From positions 1 through 64,000 of the forward strand of contig JADHXD010000002.1 of NCBI GenBank assembly GCA_016783145.1: a stretch of 64,000 nt of DNA, given 5' to 3'. This document shows positions 37,790 to 46,662 of the stretch, in pieces. The notes beneath the pieces were generated by a model. The model was not told the DNA's origin. It made no database searches and saw nothing but the letters and a program-made list of their open reading frames with translations. The DNA is from Anaerolineae bacterium. Its GTDB lineage: Bacteria; Chloroflexota; Anaerolineae; JAFGEY01. Both the position numbers and the translations under genes were made by a program. Each line of letters starts with the position of its first letter. The stretch's first letter is position 1.

Positions 37790-38740
37790 TCAGTGCGCTT
37801 TTATGTCAACGCATGAGACCGGACATACCTCCACACACTCCATACAGCGGATACATTCCCCCGGATTCGCGTCCTCATAGATACGAATGTCCACCGGGCA
37901 CACCTGCTGGCAGCGGTTGCATTGGCTGCACACATCCCGCCGCACGGACATCTGCAAAGTGCTCCACCGGTTCAAGTAGGACCAGAGCGTGCCCAGCGGA
38001 CAGATCCACCGGCAGAAGGGCCGTCGGGTCGCCATCATCCACGCCAGAAAGGCCAAGAGAACGGCGGCCTTGAGCCAGAAAAAGCTGCCGACCAAGTCCC
38101 TCAGGCTCGGCTCTAGCATCACCTGTGGGATGCCTCCCTCCAGCATCCCGGCGGGGCACAGCTTGCAGAACCAGGGCTCCAGCGAGACAAGAGGAAGCAA
38201 GACAACCACGCCGAACAGTGCAAAGAGCCGACTAGAACCCAAGAAAGCGTAGAGAACAAAGCCAGCAGTGAGGTACAAGGCAAACCAGAACGGGGTGAGT
38301 GCAAGAGGCTGCAGCACGGCGTATGCGCCCGCCGCGTAGAGCAAGGTGGAGGGGACAAGCCACCTCCATCCTGCTCGCCTGCGAGGACGCACATGCCATT
38401 TGGGGACAGGTAGCCTGTGAAGCAGCTCCTGAAGCCAGCCAAAAGGGCAGAACCAGCCACATGCAAGTCGCCCTCCCAGTGCTCCAGCCAGTCCTATCAC
38501 GCCAAGCACATACCACGGGACCTGTCTGAGCCCCACAAAGTGCTGGATCGAACCGATCGGACACGCCGTCACCGCCAGCGGGCATGCGTAGCAGTTGAGA
38601 GCCAGACAGGGAATGGCCTTGGTGACCTGCTGAGTGACCCCGGAGTTCAGAGTGAGTGTAGACGCAAGCTGAACCCAGGATCGCAGCCGGAGCACACGCA
38701 CCCAAAACCGTGGATCGCTTTGCCCTTTGACCTCGCTCAC
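37790..38740 (-). CDS. NapH/NosR-like 4Fe-4S membrane protein
   Basis: 316 aa; CGWFCPFGWLQE, CRWICPLGTLWS, CSQCNRCQQVCP, CIRCMECVEVCP; several TM helices. Confidence 0.9.
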   Translation of the reverse strand: MSEVKGQSDPRFWVRVLRLRSWVQLASTLTLNSGVTQQVTKAIPCLALNCYACPLAVTACPIGSIQHFVGLRQVPWYVLGVIGLAGALGGRLACGWFCPFGWLQELLHRLPVPKWHVRPRRRAGWRWLVPSTLLYAAGAYAVLQPLALTPFWFALYLTAGFVLYAFLGSSRLFALFGVVVLLPLVSLEPWFCKLCPAGMLEGGIPQVMLEPSLRDLVGSFFWLKAAVLLAFLAWMMATRRPFCRWICPLGTLWSYLNRWSTLQMSVRRDVCSQCNRCQQVCPVDIRIYEDANPGECIRCMECVEVCPVSCVDIKAH

Positions 38741-38846
38741 GACATCTCTCCAAGCTGAGACCCAGATCTCGGTTCTGTCCGCTGCTGGCTCGCGGGTGTG
38801 TCGCGCTGGGCCAAGGGCATCAGAGTATGCAACACAGGATTCCCGG

Positions 38847-38866
38847 ATGGCCTACCCGAGGCCCAT
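38847..38866 (-). promoter_or_regulatory. SECIS-like hairpin downstream of in-frame UGA
   Basis: Minus strand ATGG(G)CCT-CGGGT-AGGCCAT, 7 bp plus bulged G; loop begins 17 nt after the UGA and contains GGG. Confidence 0.5.
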
Positions 38867-38998
38867 ACACGAGAATCAAAGCAAGAGCGCGTTGATCAGG
38901 ACCTGCCGCCACTGTTCCACAAGCAGCCCAGCCAACAGCGCCCCCACAGCCAGGAGGACGATCACTCGATTGATGGTACGCAATCGATCACTGTCCAT
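38852..38998 (-). CDS. Candidate selenoprotein: small membrane protein with UxxC in place of CxxC (CD1871A-like)
   Basis: MDSDRLRTINRVIVLLAVGALLAGLLVEQWRQVLINALLL-U(TGA 38878-38876)-FSCMGLG-TAG; SD GGGGAGG 2-3 nt upstream; sits 9 bp after M24 peptidase gene and upstream of 4Fe-4S protein. Confidence 0.6.
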
Positions 38999-39007
38999 GG
39001 TCCTCCC

Positions 39008-40108
39008 CTACGAGATAAACTGAAGCTCTCTGGGAAAGGTCGTCAGGCACTCCGACCCGCCCTCTCGGACGACGACATCGTCCTCGATGCGCACCCCACC
39101 TACTCCGGGCACATAGACGCCAGGCTCGACGGTGAACGCCATACCTGGCTCCAACGGCAGAGTATTCCCCTCGACGATGTATGGAGGCTCGTGCGTTTCG
39201 ATGCCCAGGCCGTGACCGGTGCGGTGGATAAAGTACTCGCCGTATCCCGCAACAGCGATGACCTGGCGTGCCGCGCGGTCCACCTGCTGCGCCGTGACAC
39301 CAGGTCGGATCGCTGCCTTGCCCTCCGCGTTTGCATACTGCACCACGTTGTACATCTTGACCAGCGCGCCGCCTACCTCGCCCAAGGCAAAGGTGCGCGT
39401 GATATCGGACAGGTATCCATCGTGATACACGCCGCAGTCGATCGTCAACAGCTCACCGGCACAGGTCTGCCGATCTGAAGGCCCTCTGTGGGGATCGGCT
39501 CCGTTTGGCCCAGAGACGACGATGACGAACGCGATGCGATCCGCGCCTGTTCTCATCAGCTCCTGTGCCAAGCGATCCGCGATCTGGCGCTCGGTAAGCC
39601 CGATGAGAGGCCGGGAGATCAAGGATCGCAAGCCTTGCTCCGTGATCTCGATCGCGCCGCGCATGGCCTCGACTTCTTGTGCATCCTTGATAAGCCGCAG
39701 GCCAGGCAGGGCTTCCTCCAGTGAGACAATGCACACGCCGGGCGCTGCGGCCTCCAGAAAGCGCAGTTCCAGCACTCGCATATGCAGGTGTTCGACCGCA
39801 CATCGTTTTCCATCCAGACCCAGTGCTTGGGCAGCCTGCGCGAATGCGGATGCGGGGCCTTCGTCGTCAGAGTATGGGTAGAGCTCGATGTTCTCGCCTG
39901 CCATCGCCGCCGCGCGCCCCTTCTCCAAGAGAGGAAGCACCACCGCCGGACGACCACCTAGAGGGAAGAAGGCGACTATGGGACGTTCGGACATAAACAG
40001 GGTCAAACCACTGAGGTAGCGCAGGTTGGGGCCGGGTACCAGGGCCACGCAATCCAGTCCGGAAGAAAGCTGTCGCTCTGCCAGTCGCAGCATCCGACTT
40101 TTCTGCAT
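39008..40108 (-). CDS. M24 family metallopeptidase (Xaa-Pro aminopeptidase-like)
   Basis: 366 aa; TIDCGVYHDGYLSDITRTF, HRTGHGLGIETHEPP, FTVEPGVYVPGVGGVRIEDDVVV. Confidence 0.93.
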   Translation of the reverse strand: MQKSRMLRLAERQLSSGLDCVALVPGPNLRYLSGLTLFMSERPIVAFFPLGGRPAVVLPLLEKGRAAAMAGENIELYPYSDDEGPASAFAQAAQALGLDGKRCAVEHLHMRVLELRFLEAAAPGVCIVSLEEALPGLRLIKDAQEVEAMRGAIEITEQGLRSLISRPLIGLTERQIADRLAQELMRTGADRIAFVIVVSGPNGADPHRGPSDRQTCAGELLTIDCGVYHDGYLSDITRTFALGEVGGALVKMYNVVQYANAEGKAAIRPGVTAQQVDRAARQVIAVAGYGEYFIHRTGHGLGIETHEPPYIVEGNTLPLEPGMAFTVEPGVYVPGVGGVRIEDDVVVREGGSECLTTFPRELQFIS

Positions 40109-40165
40109 TGTTTGCCTCCGCGCTCAACAAGGGATACGGTCTCGGCATGCGCGCCTCAACGAGTG

Positions 40166-41410
40166 TCAGCGTCCGATCAACGGTGTCAGAAACGTGGGAA
40201 GGCACCCGTCCTTCTTTGGTGGAGGCTCCGGCTCTTCCGGAGGAGGCTCTGGAGGCTCGTCTCCCTGGACCCTTCTGAGGGCATGCTCTGCTTGGGCGCG
40301 TCCAGCCCCCTGTGCATTCTGGTCCTGGCCCAGGTTCAGGGCGGTCGCCAGCAACGCCTCCTTGACCTGTACCGGTGTCAGCCCGGGAACTGCTTGCAGC
40401 AGCAGGGCGGCCACGCCTGCGGCATGTGGGGTAGCCATGCTCGTCCCGGACGCGGCAGTATATCGCTCGTCGACCGGTCCCCCCATGCTCGTTCCAGCGG
40501 CGCGTGCAGCGACAATATCGGTCCCAGGAAAACAGATATCTGGCTTGGGCCGTCCGTCTGCCGTGGGTCCTCGTGAAGAAAAGCTGGCGACGCCATCTTC
40601 GCGCGTGACCGCTCCGACTGTGATCGCATCGGCAGCCGCCCCGGGTGAACCGATCGTCCGAGACCCTGGCCCTGCGTTGCCAGCAGCCACACAGACCACG
40701 ATCCCCCGAGCTACAGCCGCGTTGCAGGTCAGCGATAGGGCATCCTGGCCGTCGCTCGATCCCGATCCGCCCAGCGAGAGGTTGATCACCTGAACGCTCT
40801 GCTCCACGGCCCACTCTACGCCAGCCATCACCCCGCTCATCGAACCAGAGCCATTCCGGTCCAAAGTCCGAGCGATGAACAGGGTGGCCTCAGGCGCAGC
40901 GCCCTGGTACCTTCCGCCCTGTGCCGCACCGCTTCCGGCCGCAGTACTAGCCACGTGCGTGCCATGTCCGTTTTCGTCGCCATAGTCACCGCCGACAAAG
41001 CTCGCCCCGGCCACAATACGCCCTGCGAAATCGGGGTGTGCTGGGTCTATGCCAGTGTCCACAATGGCGATCTTAATCCCCGTACCCCGGTAGCCTGCCG
41101 CCCACACTGCCGGAACCTGGATCTGGGGTAGAGACCGGTCCAGGCAGGTGTGGATCTCTTCATCGTACCAGATGTACTCGATACTCTCGTCATCGGTCAG
41201 ATCCAGGATGTCCGTCCCGCGCGCTATCGTCGCCACGGTCGGTGTTAGCTTGTACACGTACCTCGCTTCGATGCCCTCGGCTACCGTCTGCGAACGCATT
41301 GCATCTGGCCCGTACTTGATGATCACTGGAACCGGCGGAACGGCCGCCTCCAGTGCGTGAGGCTCGCGAAGCCTGGACAGAAGGTCTGGTGCTAGCTTGC
41401 TTTCATCCAT
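40166..41410 (-). CDS. S8 family serine peptidase (subtilase), no obvious signal peptide
   Basis: 414 aa; IVDTGIDPAHPDF, NGHGTHVAS, SGTSMATPHAAGVAALL; Pro-rich C-terminal tail. Confidence 0.93.
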   Translation of the reverse strand: MDESKLAPDLLSRLREPHALEAAVPPVPVIIKYGPDAMRSQTVAEGIEARYVYKLTPTVATIARGTDILDLTDDESIEYIWYDEEIHTCLDRSLPQIQVPAVWAAGYRGTGIKIAIVDTGIDPAHPDFAGRIVAGASFVGGDYGDENGHGTHVASTAAGSGAAQGGRYQGAAPEATLFIARTLDRNGSGSMSGVMAGVEWAVEQSVQVINLSLGGSGSSDGQDALSLTCNAAVARGIVVCVAAGNAGPGSRTIGSPGAAADAITVGAVTREDGVASFSSRGPTADGRPKPDICFPGTDIVAARAAGTSMGGPVDERYTAASGTSMATPHAAGVAALLLQAVPGLTPVQVKEALLATALNLGQDQNAQGAGRAQAEHALRRVQGDEPPEPPPEEPEPPPKKDGCLPTFLTPLIGR

Positions 41411-41733
41411 TGATCGTCCTTCCTTTCTACGGCCTTGTCTGCTGGGTTGCTGTCAACCCCCATCGTCGTGATCGTTTGGTCCAGCTCCACCCTGGCCACC
41501 CATGGCTCTTCCAGCACATTGAGCACATCTTGGGCCAGTCCGCTGGCAGCAATGGTGTTGGTCAGACGAAAAGCACGGGCGACGGACAGCCCGCAGCTCT
41601 CTACTCCCTCAACGTGCTGGTCCGCAGCGTCGAGGGTGTGCACAATGACTGACACCCTCGCGCACGGGTCCTCCCTCCACATCCGCATCAAGTCTTCTCT
41701 CGCCTTCATCCATGCCTCCCGCTCAGAGCGCAC
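41392..41733 (-). CDS. Small protein overlapping the subtilase gene, possibly I9-propeptide-like
   Basis: 113 aa ORF overlapping subtilase start by 19 bp; VSVIVHT...LSVARAFRLTNTIAASGLAQDVLNVLEEPWVARVELDQTI. Confidence 0.55.
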   Translation of the reverse strand: MRSEREAWMKAREDLMRMWREDPCARVSVIVHTLDAADQHVEGVESCGLSVARAFRLTNTIAASGLAQDVLNVLEEPWVARVELDQTITTMGVDSNPADKAVERKDDQWMKAS

Positions 41734-41922
41734 CTCAGCAGCGCACGTGGAACACCCCTGGCTGCACGTGGTACGAGCCCCTTCGACTCGCCGCCGGAGC
41801 GCTCATCAAGCACAGCTTCATCATACCACACCCGAGGCACGCGGTCAAGGCTTCGGCGGCCCCAATCTCCGCTTGCCCTCCGCCAAGATTTCGGGTAGAA
41901 TATTCGCCGTGCAGGGGCGCAT

Positions 41923-41950
41923 TTGCGTCTGGCAGGATTTGTGTTAGAAT
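41923..41950 (+). promoter_or_regulatory. Promoter TTGCGT-N16-TAGAAT upstream of GH protein gene
   Basis: -35 41923-41928, -10 41945-41950. Confidence 0.5.
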
Positions 41951-42094
41951 ACGCCCCACTCTCGGAGGAGAAGACACCAGGGATTCCTGTGCACCATGGT
42001 GAAGGCCCAAGGCATTTTTCTGCTGCGCCCGGCTTTCGTCCGTGGATAGCAACGCAACTGGGCGCGTTAGTTGGAAAGGAGTAGTGGAATACTT

Positions 42095-45000
42095 ATGAGT
42101 ATTGAAGAAGCGAACCCTGGACCCCGACGTAGGTTTTGGAGAGGTCCTGCTGGGGGTCTGCTGATCAATCTGATTCTGATCGCTGCGATCGTGCTCAGCG
42201 TTCTCTGGTTGCCGCCTTTGTCCCTCAGCAAGCGTCTCCTGGAGGGCGACTATGTCACTTTGGGCGAGGAAGCGTGGTCCGTTACCGATGCCGACGGCAC
42301 GCAGTTCACCGTCTTGCCTGAGGGACTGCGTGGAAGCGTAAAGGCCAAGCTGACGTCTGTTCCGAGAGCCAGTTTTCTCGAGGGAACGGCAGGAGAAGAC
42401 CTGATCGCTGCCGCAGAAAGCAAGCCTAGCTACCTTGACATAAAAAGCCCCTTGTATCGCATCTCGCTGCGTGGTGAGCTGCCGACAGCGGCGCTCATAT
42501 CGATTCCGATCCCTAACGATGCCCAGCCATACGAAATACTGGATATGTACGCCTGGAGTGGCGCTGGATGGCAGTGGTTGCCCAGCCAGGTCATCGGTCA
42601 AGAGGATGTGATCATCGCCGAGCTAGACAATGTGCCCGAGCAGATGGACTTTGTTGTTGCCCAAACGCTCCTTCTGCCTCCGGTTGTGTCGGCTGACCTG
42701 ACTGGCACCGTCGCGCCGGACGAGGCCAGCGGCATCGTTTCCGAGCTGAACCCACGTCTCCTGACTCTGGGTGATGGGGGTCAGATCATCGGCGCGGCCT
42801 CGATCGACATTGGGCCAGGCTCATCCTTTGCTATAGTGCCCATACTGTCCGACCTGATGCCCGACGGCACGATCCGAAATGACCTTGTGGACAACGTGCT
42901 GGCGGATGACGCTGCGCAGCAAGCGCATATCGATGCCATCCTGAACGCCGTCAGTACCTACGGCTACCAGGGCATTGAGGTCGACTACCGCGCGATCGAC
43001 CTGGGGTTGAGGGACCGGTTCAGTGCTTTTGTCTCTCAGCTCGCTGACCGGCTCCACGAGCAGGGCAAGATCCTCAACGTACGCGTAGAACTTCCTCGCC
43101 AGGTTTCTTTTGATCAATGGGACACAGGCGTCTTTGACTGGCGCAGACTCGGTCAGTCGGTCGATGGCATCAAGGTGCCAGGCATCCTCGATCCGCAGGC
43201 CTACGTGCAGGACGGAAAGATGGATCAGCTTGTCCGCTGGGCCATCAGCCAGGTCAGTCGCCAGCAAGTGCAGTTCGTTCTCTCCACACGGAGCATCGAC
43301 TTCCGCGGCAACAATCCCTCGTTCGTGACCTACGTCGAGGCGATGGAGCCGTTCACCGATGTCTCAGTGGAGGGAGCGCGCGAGATCGTGGATGTAGAGG
43401 AACGAGTGGTCTTTAGCCTCAGCGCAGGACCGGGAAGCACTGGCATTATGTACGACGAAGGCGCTCAGATCTACTGGTTTCGCTACCAAGACGACAAGAA
43501 CGAAGAGCACACGGTGTGGCTGGAGAACTCGGCCAGCATCGCCCACAAGCTGCGCTTGCTGGCTCGCTACAACTTGCGCGGCATAGCATTCGATCACCTG
43601 CTGGACGAAGGCAACGACGAGCAGGTCCTAGAGGTCGTCCGCCAGTTCCATACGCAGACCATTCCTACCATTCCCGACCAGTTCGCCGTGGTGTGGACGG
43701 TTATGGACTGGACGGGCGGCAGAGTGGACAACCTGACCACCCCTCTCAGCGACCCGCGTTTGGTGTGGGTCGCTCCTGGGGTTGCAGGCGAATACACGGT
43801 CGTCGCGGCACTGTCGTCCGATGGCGGCAAAACAGCAGTCGTCCAGGGACAAGCGATGGTCGAGGTGGGACAGCCTCCAACGCCAACACCCACGCCAGAG
43901 CCCACCAAGGAAGCTCAGCCCACTCCTACGCCTGAGCCTACGCCCACACCGGAAGCAGTCGCCAAGACCGACTCCGAAGCGACGGTCACCAACAACGTGC
44001 TCAATCTGAGGGCCGGTCCGGGCACCAACTATGCTGTGGTCGGGCAAGTGCAGAGAAACGACGTGCTCAAGATCCTGGGCAAGAACCCCGAGGGAACTTG
44101 GGTCAAGATCGCTGCGCCCGATGGCGCCGAGGCTTGGGTGATCCTGACCTACGTTGACGTGAATGTGCCTCTGGCTGACGTGAGCGTAGCAGAAGTGCCC
44201 GCTGTTCCGACCCCAGCCCCCCAGCCAACCAGGGCGGCCCAGCCGGCTGCCCCTGCGCCCCGCAACACGGGCTTTGGCTACGGGGTACAAGCCCACGAAG
44301 ACACAGCGCGGGTGACACAGGCGATCAACGACCTGGGCTTTGGCTGGCTCAAGCAGCAGGTCCGCTGGGAACACAACGAGGGCCGCAAAGGCGAGTACGG
44401 GTTTGGCGGCCTTGACAACCTGGTAAACACCGCCCGTGGCGGCGGCGTCAAGGTGCTGTTCAGTGTGCTTGCCGCCCCGGGTTGGGCGCGCAGTGGCAAG
44501 TCTGGCATTGGCCCGCCCGACAACTACCAGGACTTTTACGACTTTATGGGCGCGATGGCCGCGCACTTTAAGGGACGCGTCGGCGCCTATGAGATCTGGA
44601 ACGAGCAGAACCTGAAGCGCGAGTGGGAAGGTGCGCCGCTCAGTGCGTCGGACTATGTCCGGCTGCTCAAGGGCGCATACCAGGCCATCAAGGCGGCGGA
44701 CCCCAACGCTGTCGTCGTCAGTGGTGCACCAACGCCGACTGGCATTAACGACGGGAGTTGGGCCATCGATGACCGGAGCTACCTCCAGCAGATGTATAAC
44801 GCTGGGCTCAAATACTACTGCGATGCCGTTGGCGCACACCCGAGCGGCTATGCCAATCCGCCGGACGTCTACTATACGGGTGGAGACTTTGATCCGGGCC
44901 GGGGGTACGATGACCACCCCAGTTTCTTCTTCCGGAACACGATGGAGGACTACTACCGGATCATGGCGGCCAATGGCGACGGTGGGAAACGCATTTGGGC

Positions 45001-45277
45001 CACTGAGTTTGGTTGGCCGACGACCTCAGGGATGGGCGTTTCGGCGAGCTCAGGCTACGAGTTCGCGGCGGACATCAACGAGCAGCAGCAGGCCGACTAC
45101 ATCGTACGTGCCTACACGTGGTCCCGCAACTGGGGTCATGCCGGGGTGATGTTCCTTTGGAACCTCAACTTCTGGCCTGTGGCTGGTTCAGCAAACGAGA
45201 TGGCCAAGTACGGCATCGTGCGTGGCGACTGGTCGCCGCGACCAGCGTACACCGCCCTCAAGAACATGCCCAAGTAG
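42095..45277 (+). CDS. Membrane-anchored multidomain protein: GH18-like domain, PT-rich linker, SH3b, clan GH-A glycosidase domain
   Basis: N-terminal TM helix; GYQGIEVDYRAI; PTPTPEPT linker; NLRAGPGTNYAVVGQV SH3b; YEIWNEQN GH-A motif; likely start MSIEEANPG at 42095. Confidence 0.85.
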   Translation: MSIEEANPGPRRRFWRGPAGGLLINLILIAAIVLSVLWLPPLSLSKRLLEGDYVTLGEEAWSVTDADGTQFTVLPEGLRGSVKAKLTSVPRASFLEGTAGEDLIAAAESKPSYLDIKSPLYRISLRGELPTAALISIPIPNDAQPYEILDMYAWSGAGWQWLPSQVIGQEDVIIAELDNVPEQMDFVVAQTLLLPPVVSADLTGTVAPDEASGIVSELNPRLLTLGDGGQIIGAASIDIGPGSSFAIVPILSDLMPDGTIRNDLVDNVLADDAAQQAHIDAILNAVSTYGYQGIEVDYRAIDLGLRDRFSAFVSQLADRLHEQGKILNVRVELPRQVSFDQWDTGVFDWRRLGQSVDGIKVPGILDPQAYVQDGKMDQLVRWAISQVSRQQVQFVLSTRSIDFRGNNPSFVTYVEAMEPFTDVSVEGAREIVDVEERVVFSLSAGPGSTGIMYDEGAQIYWFRYQDDKNEEHTVWLENSASIAHKLRLLARYNLRGIAFDHLLDEGNDEQVLEVVRQFHTQTIPTIPDQFAVVWTVMDWTGGRVDNLTTPLSDPRLVWVAPGVAGEYTVVAALSSDGGKTAVVQGQAMVEVGQPPTPTPTPEPTKEAQPTPTPEPTPTPEAVAKTDSEATVTNNVLNLRAGPGTNYAVVGQVQRNDVLKILGKNPEGTWVKIAAPDGAEAWVILTYVDVNVPLADVSVAEVPAVPTPAPQPTRAAQPAAPAPRNTGFGYGVQAHEDTARVTQAINDLGFGWLKQQVRWEHNEGRKGEYGFGGLDNLVNTARGGGVKVLFSVLAAPGWARSGKSGIGPPDNYQDFYDFMGAMAAHFKGRVGAYEIWNEQNLKREWEGAPLSASDYVRLLKGAYQAIKAADPNAVVVSGAPTPTGINDGSWAIDDRSYLQQMYNAGLKYYCDAVGAHPSGYANPPDVYYTGGDFDPGRGYDDHPSFFFRNTMEDYYRIMAANGDGGKRIWATEFGWPTTSGMGVSASSGYEFAADINEQQQADYIVRAYTWSRNWGHAGVMFLWNLNFWPVAGSANEMAKYGIVRGDWSPRPAYTALKNMPK

Positions 45278-45294
45278 GCATTCATCACACCAAC

Positions 45295-45333
45295 CACAGA
45301 GGAGCACGGACAGACAGTTCGTGCTCCTCTGTG
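45295..45333. terminator. Long perfect hairpin between tandem GH genes
   Basis: CACAGAGGAGCACG-N11-CGTGCTCCTCTGTG, 14-bp perfect stem; no clear U-tract, so not a classic intrinsic terminator. Confidence 0.5.
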
Positions 45334-45353
45334 TACTGCTTGAGGTCAGACGT

Positions 45354-46658
45354 ATGAACCTGCGCCGAGGCGATCGGTACGTGTTTTGGCCGCGAGTCAC
45401 TGCAGCGCTTGCTGTGATCGTGGCGCTTGCCACGTCATGCCGAGTGGCGCAGGCCATCCCGTCGCCCATCCCGTACACGACACCCAAGGCTCCACTTGCT
45501 ACTCAGGGTGCCCCACCGACAAACACAGCCGTTCAGCCCGGGCCAACCCCGACAGAGCAAGAGCCCAAGCCCTCACCACCCACAGCCACGCGTGCGTCGC
45601 AAGCCGGACCTACAGCCACGCCCGTACCGTCTCCACGAATGACTTCCCCAGACTATGGCATCCAGGCCTTCCTCTGGTGGCGGCCCGAGGTGGCCACGCG
45701 GGATCTCAGGCTGATCCAAGATATGGGATTCCCTTGGGTCAAGCAAGTCTTTGCCTGGTCCGACATCGAGTGGGCGGGCAAGGGGATCTTTAACTGGAAT
45801 CAGGCCGACGGAGTTGTGCACCACGCGAACGAGGCCGGGGTCAAACTGCTGGCTCGCCTTGACCGCGCGCCCAAGTGGACAGGAGCAGGAGATCCCAACG
45901 GACCGCCGGACAACTTGGAGGACTTTGGAGATTTCTGCTACGCAGTCGCATCTCGCTACAAAGGGCGCATCCAAGCGTACCAGATCTGGAACGAACCAAA
46001 CCTGGCGCGCGAGTGGGGAGGCAGGCCGCCCGATCCCGTGGAATACGTCCGCTTGCTCAGCATCGCCTACCGACGCATCAAAGAGGCGGATCCTGACGCC
46101 CTCGTGATCAGCGCAGGCCTGACTCCGACAGGGACCTCGTCAGACCAGGCCATGCCCGACTCAGTGTACCTCGAGCAGATGTACCAGGCAGGCTTTCAGC
46201 ACCACTGCGACATGGTCGGAATGCATGCCGCTGGCTTCAAAGCGCCGCCGGAGCTCTCTCCAGCAGAGGTCGCCGCGAACAAGGAAGAATACGGGGGAGA
46301 GCGGTTCTTCTGCTTCCGCCACGTCGAGGACCTGCGCGAGATCATGGAGCGCCACGGGGATGGCGCGCGGCAGGTGGCCATCCTGGAGTTCGGCTGGACT
46401 ACCGACCTGATTCATCCAAGCTATTCGTGGCACGCGGTCACCGAAGAGCAGCAGGCCCGCTATCTGGTGGGCGCCTATGAATACGCGCGGGACAATTGGC
46501 AACCATGGATCGCCCTGATGAGCACGATCTACATTGCCGATGCGGACTGGACGGAAGACCGCGAGGAGTACTGGTGGGCCATCACCTACCCGGACTACCC
46601 GCGTTTCAGGGCCAGGCCAGCGTACGACGCACTGCGCGCAATGGACAAGGTGCGGTAG
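45354..46658 (+). CDS. Clan GH-A glycosidase-like protein with N-terminal signal/anchor
   Basis: MNLRRGDRYVFWPRVTAALAVIVALATSC; YQIWNEPNLAREW; paralogous to C-terminal domain of the preceding gene. Confidence 0.85.
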   Translation: MNLRRGDRYVFWPRVTAALAVIVALATSCRVAQAIPSPIPYTTPKAPLATQGAPPTNTAVQPGPTPTEQEPKPSPPTATRASQAGPTATPVPSPRMTSPDYGIQAFLWWRPEVATRDLRLIQDMGFPWVKQVFAWSDIEWAGKGIFNWNQADGVVHHANEAGVKLLARLDRAPKWTGAGDPNGPPDNLEDFGDFCYAVASRYKGRIQAYQIWNEPNLAREWGGRPPDPVEYVRLLSIAYRRIKEADPDALVISAGLTPTGTSSDQAMPDSVYLEQMYQAGFQHHCDMVGMHAAGFKAPPELSPAEVAANKEEYGGERFFCFRHVEDLREIMERHGDGARQVAILEFGWTTDLIHPSYSWHAVTEEQQARYLVGAYEYARDNWQPWIALMSTIYIADADWTEDREEYWWAITYPDYPRFRARPAYDALRAMDKVR

Positions 46659-46662
46659 TGGA

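Noticed and set aside
41735-42601. 288-aa minus-strand ORF over the promoter and 5' end of the GH gene
   Set aside because: Antisense to a convincing coding sequence and lacks any recognisable domain; typical spurious ORF in GC-rich DNA.
43880-43965. Repetitive PTPTPEPT-coding tract as a functional DNA repeat
   Set aside because: Explained as a low-complexity Pro/Thr linker between domains.
43628-44917. 429-aa minus-strand ORF
   Set aside because: Fully antisense to the GH/SH3b protein; composition is a mirror of the sense codon bias.
45295-45333. Hairpin as a standard intrinsic terminator
   Set aside because: Stem is perfect but no downstream U-tract; kept only as a low-confidence hairpin feature.
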